NCBI RefSeq assembly: GCF_900104745.1 | Contig: NZ_LT629732.1 | Coordinates: 3,211,981 to 3,275,980, forward strand | DNA length: 64,000 nucleotides | Direction of reading: 5' to 3' | DNA from: Actinopolymorpha singaporensis | GTDB lineage: Bacteria; Actinomycetota; Actinomycetes; Propionibacteriales; Actinopolymorphaceae | Part shown: piece after piece, positions 18,228 through 26,480 of the stretch | Numbering within the stretch: the stretch's first letter is position 1 | Layout: each line of letters opens with the position of its first letter | Program-made: the position numbers and the translations under genes | Notes under the pieces: model-generated | The model's input: the letters and a program-made list of their open reading frames with translations, nothing else | The model's database searches: none | What the model was told of the DNA's origin: nothing

Positions 18228-19829
18228 TCACTTGATGATCCGGTAGACGGAGAGGTGGATGTTGCCCTTGTTCAGGTCCCAGACGCGTTCGCCGTGCTGG
18301 TCGATCGCGTCGAGCATCCACTGCTCCTGGCCACCGGTGTTGTTGCGTTCCATGGCCTGTCGCATCTTGTTGGACATCACGACGTAGTCGATGTTCGCCC
18401 AGTTCTTGCGGAACAACTTGTCGCGGACGGCCGGGTCCGAGGCCGCCTTGAAGTGTGAGTGCGCGCGCGGGAAGTACGGCGGCGCGTCATGCAGTTGCGT
18501 CCAGGTGTCGTCGTCGATGATGATCCGGGCGTTCGACGGGATGTTGGCCCGCACCCAGGCCACCTGCTGGCTCTGCAGCGGCGTGACCTTCAGGTGGTAC
18601 AGGTCGTGCACCTGGACCTGTCCCTGGGTGTTGTGGGACAGGAAGTACCCGCCCGGGATGACCAGCGCCGCGCCCACGATCGCGGTGGTGGTGGCCACCT
18701 GTAGCGGACGTGGTACGGCCTTCATGAAGGTGCCGAACACCAGGCCGGCGTTCATCGCCAGCACCGGGATCATGGGCACGATGTAGAAGTCCAGCAGCAC
18801 GCTCCCGCGCGCCATGTAGACGCCGTAGCCGAGCGCCATCAGTGCCGCGACCAGATAGCCGGTCCGGGACTTGTCCTGCGACCACAGGAGGAGCACGACC
18901 GCGACGGAGATCAGCCCGCCGATGAGGATGATCGAGTCCCGCGACATCCAGGAGTTCTCCAGCAGCCGCACGAACAACTCCCGGCCGGAGATGCCGGTCC
19001 GGTTGGACTGCCACCAGATCGTGTAGAGCAGGGACACGTGCTTGGCCTGCGGCGCGTTCAGGTCGAAGTTCATCCCGCTCGGCAGCAGTTCGTTGCGCAG
19101 CGCGGAGAACAGCAGGTAGAACCCGACCGGGATGCCGGCACCGAACCACCAGAAGCTGGTCTGGAACCTCCGGCTCCGGCTGTCCTTGGAGTACTTGTGT
19201 GCCATGTAGGCCAGTGCCGGGAGGAAGAAGACCGCGTTCTCCTTGGTGACCATCGCCAGGCCGAACGCCAGTCCCGCCGAGATCGCGGTGACCACTCTGT
19301 CGCCGTTGCGGGCGATGAGGTAGACCGCCAGCAGCAGCCAGACCACCATCAGGTTGTCCAGCAGGACCTGACGCTGGTAGTAGACCGCGAGCGGGGAGAA
19401 GTTGAAGATGAAGCAGGCGAGGAACGCCCCGGCCGAGCTGTTGCAGAACCTCCGGACGATCCCGAACAGCAGGCCGGTGCTGATCACGTGCGCGATCACC
19501 ATCAGCACCCGCATCGTGTTGATCGGGTTGCCGAACGCCTCGAACTGGTTGGGCAGTACGTTGGCCCAGGCCGCCATCACCAGCCAGCCGAAGGGTGCGT
19601 GGTCGTAGAAGTAGGTGTACGGCGACAGGGCGTGCTCGCGCAGGACCGCCCACGCCTGCTGGGTGTAGATGCCCTCGTCGGTGATGTACAGCGGATAGAG
19701 GAACGTGTGGTACGCATGCGTGATCGCCCCACTCACCAGGGAGATCAGCAGCAACAGGTTGGGCCGCTGCCGCATCCGTTCCCCGAGCGCGGGTTTGGGG
19801 GTCGCCGTAGCGACGTCAGCTGCTGCCAC
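18228..19829 (-). CDS. ArnT/PMT-like membrane glycosyltransferase
   Basis: This protein of about 533 residues has roughly ten predicted membrane helices and a C-terminal soluble domain (about 415-533). The first outer loop contains LYITDEGIYTQQAWAVLREHALSPY, with the DE residues used by GT-C enzymes (PMT, ArnT) to bind a polyprenyl-phosphate sugar, followed by the typical DHAPFGW segment. Such enzymes move a sugar from a lipid carrier to protein or glycan outside the membrane. GTG 19829 is chosen because GGAAGG precedes it; a longer frame to 19895 lies wholly inside the upstream GT2 gene. It overlaps the GT2 stop by 14 nt. Confidence 0.82.
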   Translation of the reverse strand: MAAADVATATPKPALGERMRQRPNLLLLISLVSGAITHAYHTFLYPLYITDEGIYTQQAWAVLREHALSPYTYFYDHAPFGWLVMAAWANVLPNQFEAFGNPINTMRVLMVIAHVISTGLLFGIVRRFCNSSAGAFLACFIFNFSPLAVYYQRQVLLDNLMVVWLLLAVYLIARNGDRVVTAISAGLAFGLAMVTKENAVFFLPALAYMAHKYSKDSRSRRFQTSFWWFGAGIPVGFYLLFSALRNELLPSGMNFDLNAPQAKHVSLLYTIWWQSNRTGISGRELFVRLLENSWMSRDSIILIGGLISVAVVLLLWSQDKSRTGYLVAALMALGYGVYMARGSVLLDFYIVPMIPVLAMNAGLVFGTFMKAVPRPLQVATTTAIVGAALVIPGGYFLSHNTQGQVQVHDLYHLKVTPLQSQQVAWVRANIPSNARIIIDDDTWTQLHDAPPYFPRAHSHFKAASDPAVRDKLFRKNWANIDYVVMSNKMRQAMERNNTGGQEQWMLDAIDQHGERVWDLNKGNIHLSVYRIIK

Positions 19830-21225
19830 TGCGCATCGCCTTCCTCGGGGTCTCGACGGCCGGCAGGTCGGCGGTCCTGGCGGTGCCCGGGTCACGCGAG
19901 CGCCGGACCGCGCCGGGGTTGCCGAACGCGTCCGCGGTCCCGGCGGGCCGGGACCGTTCCGGAGCGGCGCCGCGGTGGGCGCCGACGTGCTGGGTCTTCT
20001 CCCAGTCCCCGCGGCCGGCGAGCTGCCGGCGCAGGGCTCGCACCGAGGCGTAGGCCATCACGAACTGGTACGGAATCCAGGTGAGCGCCATCTTCACCGT
20101 CAGCGCCGGGCTCGGCTTCAGGCCGTGTGCCTCGGTGAACTCGTGCAGACCGATCACGGCCGTGAGGAAGTGCGCGGCCAGCAACAACACCGGCAGGAAG
20201 GACAGCAGCGCAACCCCGACCGGTGCGTGCAGGAAGAGCATCATCCCGACCGCGAGCGGGGTGTAGACGCCGAGCATGGCCTGGGCGTACGGGAAGGCCA
20301 GGGTGTAGCAGGCAAGGAAGCGTTGACGCCGGGTCGGCAGCTTCTTCCAGGTGCCCTTGCGCAGCGTCTGCATGAACCCCTGGTTCCAGCGGGTGCGCTG
20401 GCGTACGAAGCTGCCGAGCGTGGGGGGAGTCTCCTCCTTGGTGACGTACCGGTCGTCGTAGATCACCCGGATCGGCTCACCCATCGCGCAGACCCGCAGG
20501 CCGACGTCGGCGTCCTCGGTGAGGTTGGTCTCGTCCCACCCGCCGAGGTACACCATCAGCTTCCGGTTGAAGAAGCAGGTGTTGCCGCCGAGCGGGATCG
20601 AGCCGTGCTTCGCGTGGTGGTGCAGGCGGCTCTTGAACCAGAAGAAGTACTCCAGCACGTTGAACGTCGAGTACCAGTTCGTGCTGTAGTTCATCAACTG
20701 CACACCGGACTGCACGACGTTGACCCGCTCGCGCACCATCACGGTGTTGACCACCCGCAGGATGTCCGGGTGCATCTCGTCCTCGGCGTCGAAGATCGTC
20801 ACCACGTCCCCACGTGCCTGCCGCAGCGCGCAGTTGAGACCGTGCGGCTTGTTGATCGGCTGGTCGTCGAAGACCACGAGTGCGGCGTTGTCGATGCCCT
20901 CGTAGCGCAGTTCCTCGATCTTGGCGCGGACCGCCGCGATGGTCCCGGTGTCATCGGCCGAGCACACGACCAGCACCTGCAGCAGGTGCATGGGGTAGTT
21001 ACTGTGCACGATCCGGTCGACGGTGGTCGCGATGACCTCTTCTTCGTGCCGGGCCGGAAGAATCGCGGTGAACGACAGGGCCGGCGCGGCGAAATGCTCG
21101 GGGGCCGCGTTGCTCTCGTTCGGCGGCTGGTCCCAGGTGTAGATCATCAGGTACAAGGTGTGCGCCGCCTGGATGCTCAGCAGGAGAGAGATCCCCACCA
21201 GGCCCGCGAAGATGAACGACTCCAT
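19816..21225 (-). CDS. Processive family 2 glycosyltransferase (cellulose/hyaluronan synthase type)
   Basis: This protein of about 469 residues has an N-terminal membrane helix, a cytoplasmic GT-A domain (about 55-300) and at least three C-terminal helices. It shows the D-D-D-QxxRW signature of processive synthases: ILPARHEE, the DAED metal motif, the TED catalytic acid in TNLTEDADVG and QRTRW. This suggests polymer synthesis and export rather than single-sugar transfer; the sugar is not determined. The C-terminal 80 residues are polar and low-complexity. ATG 21225 gives MESFIFAGLVG; an in-frame ATG at 21255 is possible. The GtrA frame continues 227 bp into this gene. Confidence 0.85.
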   Translation of the reverse strand: MESFIFAGLVGISLLLSIQAAHTLYLMIYTWDQPPNESNAAPEHFAAPALSFTAILPARHEEEVIATTVDRIVHSNYPMHLLQVLVVCSADDTGTIAAVRAKIEELRYEGIDNAALVVFDDQPINKPHGLNCALRQARGDVVTIFDAEDEMHPDILRVVNTVMVRERVNVVQSGVQLMNYSTNWYSTFNVLEYFFWFKSRLHHHAKHGSIPLGGNTCFFNRKLMVYLGGWDETNLTEDADVGLRVCAMGEPIRVIYDDRYVTKEETPPTLGSFVRQRTRWNQGFMQTLRKGTWKKLPTRRQRFLACYTLAFPYAQAMLGVYTPLAVGMMLFLHAPVGVALLSFLPVLLLAAHFLTAVIGLHEFTEAHGLKPSPALTVKMALTWIPYQFVMAYASVRALRRQLAGRGDWEKTQHVGAHRGAAPERSRPAGTADAFGNPGAVRRSRDPGTARTADLPAVETPRKAMRSGSS

Positions 21226-21667
21226 CCTTCTTGCCACCCCATATCCATGTCGCACTGACGGCGAGGTTGATGCCCATCGCGGCCGCGATGCCGAAAGCGT
21301 TTCCGACCAGGTAGAAAATGCCGAGTCTGTCCAGTGCCCACACGACCGTGACGTTCACCGAGAGGGCGACCAGAGCGGTGGCGTTGAACTTCGTGAAGCG
21401 GAGGAGAGACGCCTGCCTGGAGCCGAACGTCCAGACCTCGTTGAGTACGTAGTTGTTGGCGATGGCAAGTTCGGTCGCCATCACCGACGCCAGGACGAGC
21501 GGCAGGCGGAGGACGCCGTGGATCAGCTGAAGGGCCAGCGTGTTGACGCCCGCACCCACCAGCCCGACGACGGAGAACCGCCATACCCTCGGGTCGAGGA
21601 TCAGCCTGGCGGCGCGTCGCCAGCATCGCTGGTACGCACGCGTAAGAGAAAGCCCGTGGGCGCACAT
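20999..21667 (-). CDS. GtrA-family membrane protein with long frame overlap into the GT2 gene
   Basis: This 222-residue frame has a recognisable GtrA/DPMS domain in about the first 145 residues, with four membrane helices: FSVVGLVGAGVNTLALQLIH, VMATELAIANNYVLNEVWTF, FTKFNATALVALSVNVTVVW and VGNAFGIAAAMGINLAV. GtrA proteins are thought to help flip polyprenyl-linked sugars. The domain should end near SATWIWGGKK, but no stop follows and the frame runs to 20999, overlapping the GT2 gene by 227 bp with a tail that looks like shadow sequence. Either the overlap is real or a single-base shift hides a GtrA-GT2 fusion. ATG 21667 follows a G-rich site; longer starts lack support. Confidence 0.68.
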   Translation of the reverse strand: MCAHGLSLTRAYQRCWRRAARLILDPRVWRFSVVGLVGAGVNTLALQLIHGVLRLPLVLASVMATELAIANNYVLNEVWTFGSRQASLLRFTKFNATALVALSVNVTVVWALDRLGIFYLVGNAFGIAAAMGINLAVSATWIWGGKKDGVVHLRGPGGDLSPAEHPGGAHLVPDDLHLGPAAEREQRGPRAFRRAGPVVHRDSSGPARRRGHRDHRRPDRAQ

Positions 21668-22018
21668 GTGGCGCCGCCCCCCATGACGGTCCGCTTCGTT
21701 CGTCCATCGCAATCCTCCGTTGACGCAGCGGCACACGCCTCCCCCGGCCATCCGCGATCGCCACCCCCCTTCGGGGGAGTCCACGCCTCCCTCCTCCCGG
21801 TGACGGGTGCCGCGAACGCCAACCAGGTCAGGAGAAGTCCGGACAAGAACGCCCTCGGGGCAACGTCGGCACAGAGGGCGCCCGGCCGCGAGGCGCCGGG
21901 CGTACGCTGTCGATCCGGCAACCGGGCGGACGGGGGACTACGGCGGCAGGGTTCGCTTCACCCCGGACGGCCGTACCGTGGAGGTAGGAGCGGCATCGCC
22001 TGGGGGTGGGAGGGGCCG
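21668..22018. other. Divergent region between GtrA operon and response regulator
   Basis: No convincing gene is seen in these 351 bases. A short hairpin, CCCCCC-TTC-GGGGGA, lies at about 21763-21777. The last 30 bases hold the GGGAGG ribosome site of the response regulator. Promoters for both directions are expected here but none is clear. Confidence 0.45.
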
Positions 22019-22666
22019 ATGACTGTCCGACTGCTGATCGCGGAGGACCACGCCGTCGTGCGGCAGGGACTGATGATGTTCCTGAAGCTGGACGACGGCA
22101 TCGAAGTGGTGGGGGAGGCGCGAAACGGACGTGAGGCCGTCGAGCTGGCACACAAGGTCACACCGGACGTCGTGCTGATGGACCTGCTCATGCCGGTGAT
22201 GGACGGCATCAGCGCCACCGCGGCGATCCGGCGTGAACTACCCGACGTCGAGGTGGTCGCGCTGACCAGTTTCCTCGAGGACCACCTCGTTGTGGATGCC
22301 CTGCGCTCCGGCGCGATCGGTTACCTGCTCAAGGACACCGACGCCGACGGACTGCGGCGCGCCGTGCGCGCTGCGGCCGCCGGGCAGGTTCACCTGTCGC
22401 CGGCCGCGGCGGCCCGGCTGGTGCGCGACATGCGGGTGACCAACGCGCCCGGCCCGCTGACCCGGCGCGAGGTGGAGGTGCTGATCCTGCTGGCCCGCGG
22501 CAGGTCCAACAAGGAGGTCGCACGCGAGCTGTCCATCGGCCAGCAGACGGTCAAGACGTACGTCAGCAGCATTCTTCGCAAGCTGGACGTGCAGAGCAGG
22601 ACACAGGCCGCGTTGTACGCGGTGCAGACCGGCCTGGTGTCCACGCACGAGCTGGCGCAGGCGTGA
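22019..22666 (+). CDS. NarL/LuxR-type response regulator
   Basis: This 215-residue protein has a receiver domain (1-120) with IAEDHAVV, D55 in VVLMDLLMPVMDG and lysine in YLLKDTD. A LuxR helix-turn-helix follows (about 148-208): LTRREVEVLILLARGRSNKEVARELSIGQQTVKTYVSSILRKL. ATG 22019 follows GGGAGGGG. Its stop overlaps the GTG of the next gene (GTGA), so regulator and kinase are translationally coupled. Position suggests control of the divergent glycan operon, but this is inference. Confidence 0.93.
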   Translation: MTVRLLIAEDHAVVRQGLMMFLKLDDGIEVVGEARNGREAVELAHKVTPDVVLMDLLMPVMDGISATAAIRRELPDVEVVALTSFLEDHLVVDALRSGAIGYLLKDTDADGLRRAVRAAAAGQVHLSPAAAARLVRDMRVTNAPGPLTRREVEVLILLARGRSNKEVARELSIGQQTVKTYVSSILRKLDVQSRTQAALYAVQTGLVSTHELAQA

Positions 22667-24390
22667 CCGGTCCCACGGCGGTCGGCGGAGTCACCGGTGC
22701 CACGCCGGGGGCGCCGCGGACGGATCCGGCCCACGGGGTGCCGGATAGAACGGCGGCCGACGTCGCCGATGTCAACGACGCCTTGCTGCAAGGGCTGGAC
22801 CGCGACTCGGTCCTGCGGTTGGTGGCGCGCGGTGTGCACCGCGGCCTGGACGCCATGGCCTGCGCGGTCTCGACCCTGGAACGTGACGGCACCCTGGTGG
22901 TCCGCGCGGCGGACGGCCGGGTGCGCCCGGATCTTGTCGGCACTCGCGTGCCGGTGGCGAACTCGCCGGCGGGTGAGGCGCTGCGCCGGCGGGAGCCTGT
23001 CGTCACCGACTCGGGCCAGGCGGGCGTCTGGTCGGGTTCGGTACTCGGTCCGGTGCTGGTGGTGCCGATACCGGGGCTGGAACGCCCGGGCGGTGTGATC
23101 GAGGTTGCCGACGTCGCGAGTGCCGACAGCTCCGAGAGCCGCCGGTTCGGGGCCGGTGACGTGTGCACGGCCGGTCTGTTCGCCGCCGCGGCGGGAATGG
23201 CCGTCGAGCACGATCGGGTCAACACCGACCTGGAATTGTCGGCGGCGGTGCTCGGCGCGCCGGGCGGTGAACCGTTGCCCGAGACGCTGCGCCGGCTGAG
23301 CGCGGCCGCCCTCACCGGTACCGGCGGGCCGGCAGCGGCGATCTACCTGCTCGACGACAACCTCACGTTGCGCCGGGCCGCCGGTACCGGGCCGACGGAG
23401 TTGCTGGAGGACGGCGCCGCGGGTGCGGCGCCGAACGTCGCCCAGGCCGCCGTCGCCTCCAGGGCACCGATCGTGCACCAGCACGTCCATCCCGAAGGTG
23501 GTCGCTCCGGCACCACATCGCCGGGCGCGGCTCAGTCCTCGGACGGTCCCGGGCACGGCACCGAGAACGGAGCCGGGCCGGGCGCGGACCGCCGGACGAC
23601 GGCGCTGGTGTGTGTGCCCCTGATGTCGCGCGGTGTCGTACTCGGTGTGCTGTGCTGCCTGTGCCCGGCCGGGTCCTATCCGGGTCGCCGGGAGCTCGCG
23701 TACCTGTCCATGGTGGCGGGCAAGGCCGCGATGACGGTGGACAGTTCGCACCTGGTCGCGTCGGCGCAGGAGAAGGCCGCGCAGGAGGAGCGGCAACGGT
23801 TGGCACGGGAGCTTCACGACTCGGTCTCGCAGGCCTTGTACGGCATCGCACTCGGTGCCCGCACCGCACGGGAGTCGATCGGCCAGGCACCCGATCGGAT
23901 CGACCAGCCGCTCGCCTATGTCCTGCAGCTGGCCGAGGCGGCCCTGGCCGACATGCGGGCACTGATCTTCGAGTTGCGCCCACAGGCACTCGCCGAGGAG
24001 GGTCTGGTGGCCGCACTCGGCAAGCAGCTCGCGGCGTTCCGGGTACGCCACGGTGTGCGGACGCGAGCCGTACTGGGCAACGAGCCGGCCGGGGCGTTCA
24101 AGGTGAAACAGACGTTGTACCGCATCGCGCAGGAGGCGTTGCAGAACGCCGCGAAACACGCGCAGGCGCACAACGTGCTGGTACGCCTGGACGCCAGCCC
24201 CACCGCGCTCACCCTCGAGGTGGCCGACGACGGCGTGGGGTTCGACCCGGGCGCCTCGTATCCGGGACACCTCGGTCTGCGGTCGATGCGGGAGCGGGTC
24301 GGCGAGCTGGGCGGCACGCTGGAGATCCACAGTGCGCCGGGGAAGGGCACCCGGATCGTGGCCCGGGCGCCGACCGGCCTGTGGCCGTGA
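22663..24390 (+). CDS. GAF-domain sensor histidine kinase (NarX/LiaS type)
   Basis: This 575-residue cytoplasmic kinase has two GAF-like sensory regions (about 30-180 and 195-370), the second holding a low-complexity Gly/Ser insert (about 280-312). The HisKA_3 dimerisation region follows with H385 in EERQRLARELHDSVSQALYG, then the HATPase domain with YRIAQEALQNAAKHAQ and VADDGVGFD. No membrane helix is seen, so it probably senses redox, light or a small ligand inside the cell. The GTG start overlaps the preceding response-regulator stop, identifying its partner. A strong hairpin follows at 24408-24442. Confidence 0.9.
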   Translation: MTGPTAVGGVTGATPGAPRTDPAHGVPDRTAADVADVNDALLQGLDRDSVLRLVARGVHRGLDAMACAVSTLERDGTLVVRAADGRVRPDLVGTRVPVANSPAGEALRRREPVVTDSGQAGVWSGSVLGPVLVVPIPGLERPGGVIEVADVASADSSESRRFGAGDVCTAGLFAAAAGMAVEHDRVNTDLELSAAVLGAPGGEPLPETLRRLSAAALTGTGGPAAAIYLLDDNLTLRRAAGTGPTELLEDGAAGAAPNVAQAAVASRAPIVHQHVHPEGGRSGTTSPGAAQSSDGPGHGTENGAGPGADRRTTALVCVPLMSRGVVLGVLCCLCPAGSYPGRRELAYLSMVAGKAAMTVDSSHLVASAQEKAAQEERQRLARELHDSVSQALYGIALGARTARESIGQAPDRIDQPLAYVLQLAEAALADMRALIFELRPQALAEEGLVAALGKQLAAFRVRHGVRTRAVLGNEPAGAFKVKQTLYRIAQEALQNAAKHAQAHNVLVRLDASPTALTLEVADDGVGFDPGASYPGHLGLRSMRERVGELGGTLEIHSAPGKGTRIVARAPTGLWP

Positions 24391-24407
24391 GCCGCACGCA
24401 CAGAATC

Positions 24408-24442
24408 GGCGGTCCCGGACGTGGTGTACGTCCGGGACCGCC
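24408..24442. terminator. Perfect 15-bp hairpin between convergent genes
   Basis: GGCGGTCCCGGACGT at 24408-24422 pairs perfectly with 24428-24442 around loop GGTGT, followed by GTCCTGTTTCC. It lies between the kinase gene (ending 24390) and the GH5 gene (ending 24523, minus strand), so it is probably bidirectional. Confidence 0.85.
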
Positions 24443-24522
24443 GTCCTGTTTCCTACTTCGCGTACCTACTGAGCCTGGCTGGCCCTACCGTTGACCGGTT
24501 CGGCCGTTCGGTACCGCGGAGG

Positions 24523-25761
24523 TCACCGCTTGTCGGCGGTGGGCACCTCCGCGAGCGGCGCCTGGTACTGCCGCAGCATCTGGAGCTTGGCCTTGTCCAC
24601 GGTCTTCCAGTCGTCCTTCAGAACACCGCCGGTGTCACCGGAGTTGGCGTTCCACGACCAGTAGGTGTAGTTCAGGCCGTGCTTCTTGGCGAAGGCGACC
24701 GTGGCGTGCTGCCACTTGCCCTCGGCGGTCTTCGGGCTGACCGACTTGCCGCCGAACTCACCCAGCAGCAGCGGGGTCTTGTCCTTCAGGTACGCCCAGT
24801 GCTTCTCCCAGACACCCGGAAGGTTGTTCGGGTAGTTGGGCGCCTGGAACCACTTCTGCTGGTAGACACCGGGGCCGTAGTCGTGCGGCGCGTAGACCAG
24901 CTTGTCGTTCTTCACCAGCCGGACGGGGTACTGCTCGGCACCCATCAGGTTGCCGCCCCACCAGTAGTAGTTGTTCTTGTAGGACTCGATGCCCTCGACG
25001 GCGATCAGCCAGTTGGGGTTGGCCTTGAGGACCGCGTTACCGGCCCGCTCGGCCGCGAGACGCCAGTCGGTGCTCTTCTCCCCGGTGCCCCAGGTGGCCT
25101 GGCCACGCGGCTCGTTGTGGAGGTCGGCACCGATGACCAGCGGGTCGCTCTTGTAGTGCTTGGCGAGCATGGTCCAGTCGTCGATCCAGCGCTTCTCGCT
25201 GACGTCGGAGGTGTACCACAGCTCGCTCTGCGCCTGCGCCGTCGGACGGTGCCGGTCGAGCAGGACCATGAGGCCGCGGTCGGTCGCGCCCTTCACGATC
25301 TTGTCCATCAGCGGAAGGCCCTTCAGCCCCTTGAGGTCCGGGTTCAGCTTGTAGTTGATCCCGGTGGGCTTGCTTTCCTTGTCGAACATCTGGTTGGTGT
25401 ACGGCAACCGGATGGTGTTGAAGCCGGTGGACCGGATCTGGTCGAGCATGCTCTCCCAGTTGCGGGCCCACAGACCGTGCGGCGCGAACGTCTCCGTCTC
25501 GAAGCCGAACCAGTTGACGCCGGTCAGGTTGACCTTCTTGCCACTGGCGTCGACGATGTTCGGTCCGTCCGTGTGCAACGGAGTCTGGATCTTGGCGTTA
25601 CCGCCGGCGGTAGCCTTGTCATCGCCCGGAGCAGTTCCGGGCTTGGGCGCGAACGCCGCGACCACACCCACGATCAACGCCACGACCACGGGGACCAACA
25701 ATACGGCGACCCGACCACGCTTGGTGGTCTTTCGGTAACGAGAACTAACCCAGGTTAGCAT
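24523..25761 (-). CDS. Membrane-anchored GH5 glycoside hydrolase (endoglucanase-like)
   Basis: This 412-residue protein has a basic N-terminus, a membrane segment (about 17-38) and a family 5 (beta/alpha)8 catalytic domain (about 70-400). Both catalytic glutamates are present: E217 in GADLHNEPRG (acid/base) and E335 in LLLGEFGG (nucleophile). Supporting motifs are LTGVNWFGFET and FNTIRLPYTNQMF. GH5 enzymes cut beta-1,4-glucans or mannans outside the cell. ATG 25761 lies 3-4 nt after AGGAGG and overlaps the stop of the upstream pseudo-receiver gene by 17 nt. With the processive GT2 nearby it may trim a self-made glycan, as the cellulase in cellulose-synthase operons does; this is inference. 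Confidence 0.88.
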   Translation of the reverse strand: MLTWVSSRYRKTTKRGRVAVLLVPVVVALIVGVVAAFAPKPGTAPGDDKATAGGNAKIQTPLHTDGPNIVDASGKKVNLTGVNWFGFETETFAPHGLWARNWESMLDQIRSTGFNTIRLPYTNQMFDKESKPTGINYKLNPDLKGLKGLPLMDKIVKGATDRGLMVLLDRHRPTAQAQSELWYTSDVSEKRWIDDWTMLAKHYKSDPLVIGADLHNEPRGQATWGTGEKSTDWRLAAERAGNAVLKANPNWLIAVEGIESYKNNYYWWGGNLMGAEQYPVRLVKNDKLVYAPHDYGPGVYQQKWFQAPNYPNNLPGVWEKHWAYLKDKTPLLLGEFGGKSVSPKTAEGKWQHATVAFAKKHGLNYTYWSWNANSGDTGGVLKDDWKTVDKAKLQMLRQYQAPLAEVPTADKR

Positions 25762-26149
25762 GCTCCTCCTTCAAAATTGCTGCCAGATCCTGCTCGACGA
25801 ACCGCTTACTCACGTGTCGGTGGAATCCGGCTTCGAGGGTCTGTCCAACGGCGGCGATGTCGTCGTAGTTCGACAGCGCAACTAATCGGGTATTCGGTAG
25901 ACGGCGGCTTAGGTCGTTGACGACCGGAGCGTCTTTGCTGCCGGTCGACTCGATGCTCGACTGGATGTACGAATCGATGTCGAACAGAAGTACGTCGGGC
26001 GCGCGTGGTGCCTGCACCAGTGCGAGAACCTCCTCGCTCTTGCCGGCAACCCCGAGCAGTTCGAGGTCTGGCTCGTCTGTCAGCAGGTCGACAAGTGCAT
26101 CGACCAGTTCCGGATGATTGCCGACGACGACCACACGAGTTCTTCGAAT
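25745..26149 (-). CDS. Stand-alone atypical receiver protein coupled to the GH5 gene
   Basis: About 134 residues form one CheY-like receiver fold and nothing else. The acidic pocket at the end of strand 1 is lost (VVVVGNHPEL instead of a DD/ED pair). The phospho-site aspartate (LLFDIDS) and the strand-5 lysine (HVSKRF) remain, so phosphorylation with Mg2+ is doubtful. The start is uncertain: an ATT at 26149 lies 4 nt after GGAGG and would give the canonical beginning IRRTRVVVVG, whereas the in-frame TTG at 26164 has no ribosome site. The stop overlaps the GH5 start, so the receiver and hydrolase are made together. Confidence 0.65.
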   Translation of the reverse strand: MRRTRVVVVGNHPELVDALVDLLTDEPDLELLGVAGKSEEVLALVQAPRAPDVLLFDIDSYIQSSIESTGSKDAPVVNDLSRRLPNTRLVALSNYDDIAAVGQTLEAGFHRHVSKRFVEQDLAAILKEEHANLG

Positions 26150-26480
26150 GACTCCTCCCGGCAATGGCGATCCGAACGCCGAAAAACCTAGTGAGCCGAA
26201 GCGGGTGAGTCGTCGTACGCGCGGTCGAACTTCAGGTCGCTCAAATGCGGCCGGCGTCTAGTCCAGATGAATGTCGGCCAATTGCACGCGGCACCTGATT
26301 CGTTTGGCCGAGGCGGGAGTAGTTCGTTTGGATGACGCTGGCGCTCGGGTCGCGGACACCGGCCGATTCGCCGCCGTGCCCGCTCGTCGGCCCGCCCGGA
26401 GCCCGGCGTTCCACAACCGGCCCGGTGGAAACCCGCCGTGACCCGTTGACCTCACCGGGCTACGTAGGTAGCTTCCGCAC
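26150..26480. other. Intergenic region between pseudo-receiver and GH3 pseudogene
   Basis: This 331-bp divergent region has lower GC than its surroundings and no credible gene. It contains a direct repeat TTCGTTTGG at 26299-26307 and 26323-26331. A small inverted repeat GCTAC-GTAG-GTAGC lies just before 26480, partly resembling the candidate MurR operator at 30481-30495. Confidence 0.45.

Noticed and set aside
18228-19895. Longer start (ATG 19895) for the GT-C transferase
   Set aside because: The extra 22 residues lie inside GT2 in another frame and look like shadow sequence; GTG 19829 has GGAAGG upstream.
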